Assembly (NCBI RefSeq): GCF_001723175.1
Contig: NC_064650.1
Coordinates: 4,588,001-4,652,000 of the forward strand
Direction: 5' to 3'
Source: Penicillium oxalicum
Lineage: Eukaryota; Ascomycota; Eurotiomycetes; Eurotiales; Aspergillaceae
Length of the DNA stretch: 64,000 nucleotides
Shown: positions 1 through 9,886 of the stretch, piece by piece
Position numbering within the stretch: position 1 is the first letter of the stretch
How the letters are laid out: every line of letters starts with the position of its first letter
Made by a program: the position numbers and the translations under genes
The notes under the pieces: generated by a model
What the model saw: the letters and a program-made list of their open reading frames with translations, nothing else
Told to the model about the DNA's origin: nothing
Databases searched by the model: none

Positions 1-701
1 GGGACAGTAAGCCAAAAGTTGACGCCAAATCCTGCCCGAGTCTCGTCCCCCACAATCACCTCGACAATGTCCATCTCGCTCTTATAGCGTTGTGTGACCA
101 CGCGACGAGGGGGGTGGATTGCAATCACTCCGACCACAAGGTTCACGGTCATGGTTTGGGGTATGATCGATTGCAGATAATATGCCGTAGGAACATTGTT
201 TAAGTCCCGGATCGCGCCCACAATTGGCAGTGAAGAGGGATAGTCTTTTGCCTTGTTGGAGTCTGGAACCCCTGAAGCTGGATCATTCTCGTCAGGCTCT
301 CGCAAATGCTCGCTTTCCTGGGTCGACACTTCGTCTTCACCTTGCTGAGAGACTGAGAGCCCTGATGTCTCATGTGCAACGAACGAGTGGTCGTAGAATT
401 CAGAAAGGATCGAGTCGTCCTTTGGTGAGCCCTTCTCCACCTGAACGAGCTGACATGTGTTTAAAAATCTAGGATCCACGGGCTCAAGACAGTTGTCAAG
501 GTTGCCAATGGGTATATCCTGCGCACGAGGCTCTTGAAGAAGCCTCCATCTTGCTCGCTGCCCGCACTCTTCAAGGTCTGCTTTGCCATTGTGTCTGGCT
601 TCTCCAGCGCCGAACGGAGGAATGGGATCGTTGAGCAGTGTGTCGTGATCCCAATCCAGATCACTAGATACTGGTGCACCCACCAGATAAATAGTCTTCA
701 T
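1..701 (-). CDS. Unnamed protein, probable OB-fold, 5' part only (cut by window edge)
   Basis: An open frame runs without a stop from the ATG at 701-699 to the window edge, about 233 codons, so the C-terminus is missing. The first ~130 residues are acidic and look disordered. From about residue 150 the sequence becomes hydrophobic and strand-rich, including TMTVNLVVGVIAIHPPRR and then VEVIVGDETRAGFGVNFWL. This alternation, with a VGDET turn, resembles the first strands of a single-stranded nucleic-acid-binding OB-fold and resembles uncharacterised Aspergillus proteins I recall. The function is unknown; the OB-fold is inferred. It is divergent from the Yme1-like gene, with 843 bp between the two starts. 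The start is the first ATG that keeps the frame open; an upstream exon is not excluded. Confidence 0.6.
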   Translation of the reverse strand, partial: MKTIYLVGAPVSSDLDWDHDTLLNDPIPPFGAGEARHNGKADLEECGQRARWRLLQEPRAQDIPIGNLDNCLEPVDPRFLNTCQLVQVEKGSPKDDSILSEFYDHSFVAHETSGLSVSQQGEDEVSTQESEHLREPDENDPASGVPDSNKAKDYPSSLPIVGAIRDLNNVPTAYYLQSIIPQTMTVNLVVGVIAIHPPRRVVTQRYKSEMDIVEVIVGDETRAGFGVNFWLTV

Positions 702-1544
702 GATTGCAGTGGTGTGATCATGAGCAAGCAGGTGCACTGAGAACTCATCTGAGACCTAATCTCCCTCGGCCTATCTCTGACCTCCGTTCCTCGTTGCAAT
801 ATGCGGCTTGATCAGCAGATTCACAGATAAATCTCACTTGTTCAATGGCGCCTCTACATCGATGTGAGAGGTGATGATGAATTCCTCGAAGACTGTACTG
901 CAAATTTCACACAAGAGGTTAAAGGTGTCTACTGCTATGGGAGAAACATCAGGGACCTAGACCGGAGCAACTCAAGACGCCTGGCTGGGACTCAACCATG
1001 GGATGGACAGGTGTGAAGCAAACCACACACCTCATTCATGTTGACGGCCGTCTCGCCACTTTGGAGAGAAGTGAAAGAGTTCACTACTCGTGGATTTGAA
1101 ATTTACTTGGGAGTACCCAATATTTATGCCGTGGTATGACCTGTGGGAAAATTCACCTGAGAGCAAACATGGTAACAACATCTTAATACTAATGACTTCA
1201 CTTCACTGGTCTCCACACTCCACACTCACGTGCAGTTTGTGTCAATGCAATGGCCCTGACCGATCGCTCTCTTCCATCGAGCGGGATCGACCACACGTGA
1301 CCTTGTGATTAGTCAAACGGACACGAATCGGGTGGCGACCGATGCTCGCCGCAACCCCGGCGGAGCAAAAGCCATCATCACAGTTCATCCCTCCCAGTCA
1401 ACATCCTCGCAGCTGGCTATGGAAATCGCCTTTTAACAGAAGTGATATTTTTTTTCAATCAAAGTCAAGAATCCCCTTATCTGACCGTGCGAGGCGTTCG
1501 TTTCTTTCTTGTTCGCGGCCAAGCGCCGTTGCACACGGACTACC
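702..1544. promoter_or_regulatory. Divergent intergenic region between OB-fold-like gene and yme1
   Basis: 843 bp between two divergent start codons, which must hold both promoters. Small open frames are present, but none has a family resemblance. I see no clear TATA box or repeat. Confidence 0.45.
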
Positions 1545-4156
1545 ATGGCGTTCCAGGCCTCGATTCCCCGGCCAGTATGTCATAGTCTTCGTCTCCTGCA
1601 TGTTGAAACCTATCGCTAATCGCTGTGCTCGTTATTTCAGAATGTGGCCGCATTGGCATCAGACCTTTGGCCCTCAATGTCGACTGTGATCGCTTCCCCC
1701 CTCAAGAAATCTGCCTCGGCGCCGATGACGATGGCCCGGATGCGCAACATCCGGCAACAATCCACCGTTGCTGGAAAAACCTACGCGGTATGTTTCATCT
1801 TTTACCGTGGACTCTGATGAAGCGTATCCAACTCTTTCAAGACGCGTCATCACTCCACTACCACGACACTTTCCCATGACAGTCGTAGGGCTGACATCTT
1901 ACATTAGTATGCACCTCGTTCAACCTCGTCGCTCTACTATGAAAGTAGGTCTAAGTCACTGGATTCAATGATGAATACCGCTCAGCTTACGCGCTTTGCA
2001 ATAGAAAATCCCCTCTGGTCTACGCCCAAGGCATCCGTTGCCCCCGTCGTTACGACTTCTGCAGCCCGGTTGTTGTCCACATGGGCTCCTCGTCGCCCCA
2101 ATACAGTCTCTGGACCTTCCCAGCTCCAGCAGCAGCGATTCTTGTTTGGTGGTCCCTCGCAGAGTATGTTGGCTCAAAAGGAAAAGACTGCGAACAACAA
2201 CCCGGGTAGTGCGACTGCGCAGAACAGCTTCTATCAGGCTCTTCTCCGAGCAAACATGCCCGCTTTCATCATTGAACGGTACCGCAGTGGCCAATTCGCC
2301 AGTAATGCTGCATCCGAAGCCATCTACGCCAAGGCGTTAGAGCGCGCTGGCGAATCGGGTGCGCTGGCAGGTCAGGGCCAGACTCTCAACACGGATCAGC
2401 TTCAAGCTATTGGTCAAGCTGTCGCTGCTCGATCTCACGGTGGTCAAATTGGTATGGCGAACAAGCCCAACGGTACTGGTGCAAAGGAGGCTCCCCTCTA
2501 TGTTGTAGTGGAGGAGTCCCTGGGTAATACTGTCTTCCGCTGGGTCAAGTTTCTTCTCATCTTTGGTTTCTTCACTTATCTGTCACTTGTCCTGGTCACC
2601 ATCTTGGTTGAAACGACCGGTGTTTTGAAAAACATCCGCGGTCAACAGAACAATGAAGCCCAACCCGAAAAGCAAACTGTGCGTTTCAGTGACGTTCACG
2701 GCTGCGATGAGGCCAAGGATGAATTACAGGAGCTGGTCGAATTTTTGCTCAACCCGGAACGCTTCTCCTCGCTCGGTGGAAAACTCCCCAAGGGTGTCCT
2801 CTTGGTTGGTCCTCCCGGTACCGGTAAGACACTCTTAGCCCGTGCTGTGGCTGGCGAGGCGGGAGTTCCGTTCTTTTACATGTCTGGCTCCGAGTTCGAT
2901 GAAGTCTATGTCGGCGTTGGCGCCAAACGAGTACGTGATCTGTTTACGCAAGCCCGCAGCAAGTCTCCGGCCATCATCTTTATCGACGAACTGGACGCCA
3001 TAGGTGCCAAGCGAAATGAGCGTGATGCTGCCTACGTCAAGCAAACGCTCAACCAGCTTTTGACCGAGCTCGATGGTTTCTCTCAAACAAGTGGCGTCAT
3101 TATCATCGGTGCGACAAACTACCCGCAATTGCTCGACAAGGCATTGACTCGACCTGGTCGTTTCGATCGCAAGGTCGTCGTTGGTCTTCCGGATGTTCGT
3201 GGACGCATGGATATTCTGCGTCATCACATGAAGAGTGTTCAGATCAGTACCGATGTGGACGTTGGTGTCATTGCCCGTGGTACCCCTGGCTTCTCCGGTG
3301 CTGACCTGGAGAACCTGGTCAATCAGGCTGCGATTCATGCTAGCCGCGACCGTAAGCCCAAGGTCGGTCCTCTGGACTTTGACTGGGCCAAGGACAAGAT
3401 TATGATGGGTGCCGAGGCTCGCAGCCGGATCATCCAGGACAAAGATAAGCTTTTGACCGCTTACCATGAGGCTGGTCATGCGCTGGTTGCCTACTTCTCA
3501 CGCTCCGCCACCCCCTTGTACAAGATCACCATCGTTCCCCGCGGCATGGCCCTGGGTATCACACACTTCCTGCCCGAAATGGACACTGTCTCTCGCAACT
3601 ACACCGAGTATCTTTCCGATATTGACGTGGCTATGGGCGGCAAGGCTGCCGAGGAACTGATCTTCGGGGCGGAAAATGTCACCAGCGGTATTTCAGCGGT
3701 ACGTCCTCTTTGCCTTTTCTTTTCGTGAATGCTGTATGATGCTGACTGACACCATTACAGGATATCCAACAAGCCACCGAGACAGCCTTCACATTGGTCA
3801 CCCGATTTGGTTATTCCAAGAAGCTTGGAAATGTGGACTTGTCCACCAATTACGACAGTCTTTCTTCGGAAACGAAGCAGGAGATTGAGGCGGAAGTGCG
3901 ACGCCTCGTAGAGGAAGCCCGTGCACGCGCTACCAAGATCCTGACGGAGAAGAGAGAGCAGCTCGAGATCCTTTCCAAGGCCTTGATCGAGTATGAGACC
4001 TTGACCAAGGAAGAAATGGAACAGGTGCTTCGGGGCGAGAAATTGGACAAGATGTCGATTGCGCCAGATACACCAATCAGAGTCCCCGACGCTCTGCAGG
4101 CTGCTGGATTCAACGCCAACGCGACTGGCGATGTCCCTCCCACCGCCACAGAGTAG
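1545..4156 (+). CDS. yme1: Mitochondrial i-AAA protease, Yme1 type
   Basis: ATP-dependent zinc metalloprotease of the inner mitochondrial membrane, with its catalytic face in the intermembrane space, that removes unfolded or surplus inner-membrane proteins. Four exons: 1545-1574, 1641-1787, 1908-3698 and 3761-4156, giving 787 residues. All junctions keep frame; introns are 66, 120 and 62 bp with GTATGT, GTATGT and GTACGT donors. The N-terminus is rich in Arg, Ser and Ala, as expected for an import signal. One membrane segment lies near residues 270-293, as in i-AAA rather than two-span m-AAA enzymes. Walker A GPPGTGKT is at 360-367, Walker B ends in D419-E420, a YVG pore loop lies between them, and the zinc motif HEAGH is at 579-583. 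Its 3' end converges on glycerol kinase. Confidence 0.95.
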
Positions 4157-5548
4157 ACTCCTACGTAGGGCGCAAAGTTTCTCCCTCTTTTTCATTTCTC
4201 TCCCCATGTCTTGTGCAATTATCCCCAGCGTCTTTTTTGAGATGACTCCTCTTATCTCCCCTCTCCTTGTGCCCCGCTTCATGTATCTCCTTACTTTTCT
4301 TTTTTTTTTCCCTTTTTCCCCTTTTTTTACTCCCTTCCACCTCAAATCCGCCTCGTAGCTTAGCCACCCTGTACTATCTTTGTTATGCATCCCCGGTCCA
4401 AACGGGCGTCGATATTGACAATACTATATTCATACCTATTGCTCTAGAGTCATATTTTTCTTCTCCATACACGTTTGTAATTTCGACGTGCACCACTAGC
4501 TCAACTTGTTCAAGGCCGTTCGGTTCATCAATCGCATCAATGCTGTGCTTCCCATCGAGTGATACCTGGTACTGGTCTGATTCCTGATTCTTCGCCCATC
4601 TATTGGATCATACTTTAATTTCATAAAAATCAACCCGGGTGGGAATTCAAGCACCAACGAGCCAAGGAAGGTCACCTCAGGGAACTTGTCGAGGGAGGAA
4701 ATGGGAGAAACTACCAAGTTGGAAACAAATGTGATTGACATTTGATTGTGTCAACTAGCTGGGACATTCTACTTCAAACGGTCGAGTGCGGCCAGAAAAG
4801 ATGGATTTTGGAATTTTTTTTGTTCCAATTGTCGCTGAATCTATCCAGTCACGCTGCTACATATGTACACACATTCACACATACACAAAAAAAGGGAAGA
4901 TCCTCTGCCCTTTTTCCCCAGCCCAACATCAAAGTGTCGGCAGGGATACCAAAAACGGAAGAAATTGCATCAAGCAAATCAAAGGATGCAGTGAAACCAA
5001 ATAATCAAGGGGAAAACAACATCAACAGAAAAAACAACTCAACCATTCCCCATTGAAGATTTCGTGGCTCATAAGGAAGAAACACAACCACTCATCACGG
5101 TCATGAAGCAAGCGATCGATATCACGGCGATCGATGGTGAGATCAGTCAGATAGGGTGGACACAAATCGAGGTCTCCTGACAGGTGGAAGTATTCAAGGA
5201 GGCGTATGTATTAAAGATCAGGCGTCCCACGCGCGCCCCGAGGAACACCCACAAAGTGGGGATATGCAATGCCGTAGAAAGAGAGGGAAAAGAGACGGGA
5301 AAAGAAAGGAGGCGTGAATGAAGTGAGTCAGAAGGCGTGGGCCGATATGGTTGCTTGTCGGCGAATTTCTAGTCTCTCTGGGGCCGGTTGAACGCTTCAA
5401 AAAAGACGGAGGGGTTTGCAAGAGAACATATCCTGCAGCTTGAAATTTTTCAACCCAGGTGAATGGCAAGGGCAGTCCTGCTGGAAAGGGTAGGACGTGA
5501 AAATGGGAGGAAAAAAAAGATGCAAGCTCGGGACCGATGGCTTCATTT
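4157..5548. other. Convergent intergenic region, 3' ends of yme1 and glycerol kinase
   Basis: 1.39 kb between two convergent stop codons. The first ~200 bp are strongly pyrimidine-rich with T-tracts, typical of a fungal 3' UTR. The rest holds only short open frames without recognisable similarity. Confidence 0.5.
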
Positions 5549-7731
5549 TTATTCGACGTCATCGTCCAAGGCGGCAGTGTCTCTCATCCAGCCGCGAGAC
5601 ATTTCAACGGCCTTAGACCACCGTTTGTACATGCGGGCACTTTCTTTGACCGTGATTTGCGGCTCAAAAGTGGCCCGGTTGGCCCGGTTCATGTGTTTGA
5701 GGTCGGAAAAGTCCTTCCAGACACCGATGGCAAAGGCAGCAGCGATGGCCGCACCAAGAGCCGTCGTCTCGTGCATCGCAGGTCGTTCGACGGGGATCTG
5801 AATGATGTCGGCTTGAGTCTGGAGTCGTGTCAAACATAAGGGGGTCAGCAATCAAATCAGAAACAAAAAAAAAGACAAGACGAAGGGGGGGTTTGGGGGG
5901 GTTTGCGAGAAATCCCAAACGGACGTATCGCTGGAGCGAATCATACCTGCATACAAATGTCGGAATTACTCATGCCACCATCGACCGCCAATTCAGTCAG
6001 CTTCTTGCCACTGTCCATTTCCATCGCATCGAGGATGGCCTTGGTCTGGAAACAGGCGGCTTCCATGGTCGCACGGGCAATGTGACCGCGCTGTGTGTGA
6101 TGAGTGATGCCCCCTGTGCATTTCAGAGCGTCAGCGCTTTGGTCGGTTTGGTCAAGGGGGGGGAAGGGAGAGGGCAGATTTCTTACAGATTGTTCCTTGA
6201 GCATCGTCGATCCAGTATGGAGCAAACAGACCACTGAACGCGGTGACAAAGACACAGCCACCGCTGTCGGGGACGGTGGCGGCCAGATCACTGACCTTGC
6301 GGGAGTCACGGAAGAAGCCCATGTTGTTCATGAGGAAGGAGACACCGCTTCCGGCGACGGCCACACTGCCTTCCAGTGCATATACAGGCTTCCGGTCACG
6401 ACCGAGTTGGAAGCCCACGGTGCCCAGCAGGCCGTGCTTGGAGATGACCGGCTTGTCACCCACATTGTAGAGGAGGAAGCAGCCAGTGCCGTAGGTGTTC
6501 TTGGCCGAGCCGGGAGTGAAGGCACAGTGGCCGACGAGGGCGGCAGCCTGGTCACCCAGGCAGCTGGTGATCGGAGTTCCTTCCAGCGGACCCTCGTAGA
6601 TCTCGCCGAAGCCTTCGCGATCGGCCGAGGGCAGAATTTCAGGGAGACGGATCTTGGTGCGATCAATGTCAAAGAACTTGAGCAGGCGATCATCGTATTG
6701 CAAGGTCTCGAGGTTCATAAACATGGTTCGTGAAGCGTTGGTCACGTCGGTGACCAGCCGCTTGTTCCGAGGTCCCCCGTTGAGGTTGTAGATGAGCCAG
6801 GAGTCGACCGTTCCAAAGGCGGCACGACCCTCATCATACGCCACCCGGACGTCGTGCAGATTGTCCAGCATCCAGCGCAACGTCACCGAGGAGGGGTAGG
6901 TCGAGAGGGGCAGACCGCAGATGTTGACCAAATCATCGGCACCGGGCTTTTCTTTTAATTCTCGCACGAGATTCACCGTCCGCGTGTCGGTCCAAGTGAT
7001 GGCATTGTGGAGGGGCTCGCCCGTCTCCCAGTCCCAGACCAGGGCGGTCTCTCGCTGACTCGTGATGCCGATCGCTTCAATGTCGGATCGAGAGTGACCC
7101 AGGGCCAAGAACGATTTCATCGCCTCCTCGATGCAGATATACACCGATTCAACCAATTCATACGGGTCCTGTTCGTGCCATCTAGTGGAGAGAGACAAAA
7201 GGGATCATCGTGTTAACTTGAAACAGGCACAAGAGGGGGTTCTCGTGTGTCGAAGGTGCCCATTTTTATCTGGTTGGAGTTCTTGGGGGGGGGAAGGGTA
7301 TCCTGAATGTCGTTTGTATGCACACACAGCCGACCCAGAGCAGAGAGTCAAGCAAGAGGGGGAAAGAAGGGGGAGGAGGGGACAATTGTGCACCTCCACG
7401 TCGGGAACGAACGAGGAAATGGGGCTGCGGGGGTGATGGGGGAGGGCACTTACCCTGGATGTTCGTGGATTTGACGGAATTCCGTTTGATATTTGGCGAT
7501 TGGAACGCCTGTACAGTCGAAGATGATGAAGCGGGTACTCGTTGTGCCCTGATCAATTGTGCCGATGAAACGCTCTTTTAAATCGGAGGGATGGTGTTCT
7601 TCATCCTGCAGTAGAGCGCGGTCCCCGTCGTCCGTCTGGTGCGGGCGCACGTCGGCCTCGAATTCAACGTCGGTGGGGGGCTCCGAGTCCCCGTCCACGC
7701 TGTTCTCATCCAAATCGAAAGGATTGCGCAT
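5549..7731 (-). CDS. gut1: Glycerol kinase (FGGY family)
   Basis: Phosphorylates glycerol to glycerol 3-phosphate with ATP, the entry step of glycerol use. Exons in order of transcription: 7731-7454, 7181-6187, 6113-5947 and 5818-5549, giving 569 residues. Junctions keep frame and restore conserved blocks such as the GTIWGI stretch across intron 2. The phosphate-binding loop GTIDQGTT is at residues 57-64, a THRV-like [10 protein letters not shown] block follows, and the C-terminal FGGY block includes DGGMSNSD and the catalytic-domain segment [17 protein letters not shown]. Odd points: an acidic extension of about 50 residues before the usual start of the fold, and a first intron of 272 bp that is long for this window and G/C-tract rich. 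The start is the first in-frame ATG. Confidence 0.94.
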
Positions 7732-7848
7732 GATGATCTGACCACGAGTCTGGACGTGGTGTGGAGGTATAGTTCTAGAAAGAGAGGTAGGCGGGGCTCA
7801 AAGGGGATAGAGGGTCGGGGAGCGCAAAAGCAAGAGACTCGAGAGGAA

Positions 7849-7898
7849 GATGGAGGAGGAAGAAGAAGAAGAAGAAGAAGAAGAAGAAGAAGAAGAAG
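7849..7898 (+). repeat. GAA/GAG microsatellite in glycerol kinase upstream region
   Basis: An almost pure run of GAA triplets preceded by GAG units, 120-170 bp upstream of the glycerol kinase start codon. Read on the gene's strand it is a TTC/CTC pyrimidine tract, which could lie in the promoter or 5' leader. It creates an artificial poly-Arg open frame that is not a gene. Confidence 0.9.
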
Positions 7899-8035
7899 GG
7901 GACAAGCTTTGAAACACGATGACCAGAAAAGAGGAGAGGAGAGAGGAAGTGCAAGAGTGGGAGAGGAGAGAGGGTGAGAGAGACGGCGCGTTCCCGTCCA
8001 GAAAAAGAACTTCCGTTAGTCGGGCGGAGGGCCGA

Positions 8036-8053
8036 GGGGGGGGGGGGGGGGGC
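8036..8053 (+). repeat. Long uninterrupted G-tract
   Basis: A run of about 17 G residues, the longest homopolymer seen in the window. Several shorter G or C runs (8-14 nt) occur near 7285, 9249, 9850, 10090, 32522, 33636 and 56128, all outside coding exons. Length accuracy in such tracts is doubtful in any assembly. Confidence 0.85.
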
Positions 8054-9853
8054 AAAAGGCTGTGAGCGCGGGCAGGTTCAAAAAAAAATGTGGGGGAGCC
8101 CAAGAAAAATCGAGGAAAGTATGACGATAGGTCGTGGATAAAGGGACCGGGTTGGCTCTGACTGGATTATGGATCTGGACCCGCGGGGGGAGAGAGAGGG
8201 AGAGAGGAGAGAGGAGAGAAGCTATGGAAACTGGTCGGCACAAGGCCAGTGGCGCGTCACAAATACCGTCTGATTGAAATCAGAGACCACCTTTTGAATT
8301 GAATAGACCGTGGACACCTGAAGAGTCCAGGAGTATTGTTCTTGCTTTGTGGTCGGTGAAGTTGAACGAGGGGGATTCCGGGGATCGGTGACTGGTCGTT
8401 CTCCGGCCCTGGACGGTTTCAGTGGGCCGGGCAAAGCAACGGCGCACCGGGGGGACACCTGGCGGGTTCGACGACAGAATAGGCAGAGGACGGATGGTTC
8501 CTCTCCAACGGGGTCCAGGATTCTACACTGGTATACACTATACCGGAGCACCGTCGATCGAAATATACAGTCGATCGTCCCTCTAGCGTACACGGGTCGA
8601 CCGGTACTAGACGACTCGCCAAAGTACGAGGTGCCAAGGGTGTCAAGTACAGTACAACCAGAGTGTACCCAGCAGGACGACTGGACCGAGTCAACTGGGG
8701 CAGAGAATTGGAGACGGTGACACTCGTTCACAGAGGCAGTCCCAGCAACGAGGACCAGCCCGAGGGTCCGGTTCCGCCTGCTCTGATGCTGGCGGAGGCC
8801 TGGAAAAGTGGAGACTGACGTACGAGGGGGGCGAGACGGGGCACAGCTGCCAACCAGGTCGCCGAGCAGAACACAACTCGCAACTTCAAGGCAGGACCAA
8901 CGTAACGGGCAGTCGGAGTGGGTGACGGATGATGAGAAGGGACGCTCTCGAAGGCAGCGGTGACCGGAAAGGATGGCAGAACAGCACTGGACACCAAGCG
9001 ATCTCTCTCACGAAGGAGAGACTTGACCCGAGGGAAAGAAGAGCAATGAGAAATGGATGGTGGAATCAAAACAAGATATCGGACTCCACGGTCATTCATA
9101 CAGGAGGAGACCAAATTCCGAGTCCCAAAAAATAAAAAAGAGACGTGCTACCCTTGAACGGTCCGCGTGCACCTGGGAAGATGGCTCTCCTTTTATCCAA
9201 ACAGGTGGGCCAGGATGAATGATCATCAGAAGAAGCCGAAAAGATTACAAGGGGGGGGGATTTACTCTCAAGATGCCAATCTTCAAAGTTCTTGGGGCGT
9301 TCGCTTGAGTTGCTTCATTTGGGAGATGGGTATGGGGACTCTCGTGGGGGATCCTAACCCTTGCACAGGATCGTGACACCATGACTACGACTGACTTTGA
9401 CTGGATGTTCAGGGGAAATCTCCTCCAACTTTGGAGAATCTCTCCAGTCTCCACGGGGGTGCGAGGCTGGGTTCTTCTTTGCCGAATGGAGTGGAAAGGA
9501 CGAAAGATGGAAGAACACTCCATTAGAGTCAGCGCAAATATCCAACAGGGCCAGAACCACCAATTCTAGAAGGAGTCCCGGGAGAAGAGTCACTAGTCCG
9601 CGCGGGAGTTGTGGCTGCGGGACTGGTACTTGCAGCACGAGTGGGGAGGGTGGGAAAAGAACGTAAATATGGTTGTTGAAAAAGAGGAATAATTTGTTGA
9701 CAGGAGTGGAAAGGGCAATATTTGAATATGTTGGTCTCTTTGGGCCTCAGCCAAGAGTGCATCTGCTTTTTTTATTTCAATCTTGATCATGTTGATCTGG
9801 AGATCTTCGACACTGGAAAGAAACAATCCAGGGCCGCTGAGCACTCATAAGGG

Positions 9854-9886
9854 GGGGGGTACTCAGTACCTGAGTAGTTACCCCCC
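9854..9886. repeat. Hairpin-forming inverted repeat with C/G arms
   Basis: Left arm GGGGGGTA followed by CTCA, a 5-nt loop GTACC, then TGAG, a 4-nt bulge, and right arm TACCCCCC. The arms pair over 8 + 4 bp. No gene lies within several kilobases, so a terminator role is unlikely; it may be a transposon end or a chance structure. Confidence 0.6.

Noticed and set aside
2835..3479. 214-codon antisense open frame across yme1
   Set aside because: Lies fully opposite the conserved AAA and protease domains and has no family resemblance; a shadow of the coding strand.
7639..7977. 112-codon Arg-rich open frame
   Set aside because: Created by the GAA microsatellite upstream of glycerol kinase.
8222..8731. 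169-codon minus-strand open frame
   Set aside because: No recognisable domain, composition unlike neighbouring genes, and an equally long frame lies on the opposite strand.
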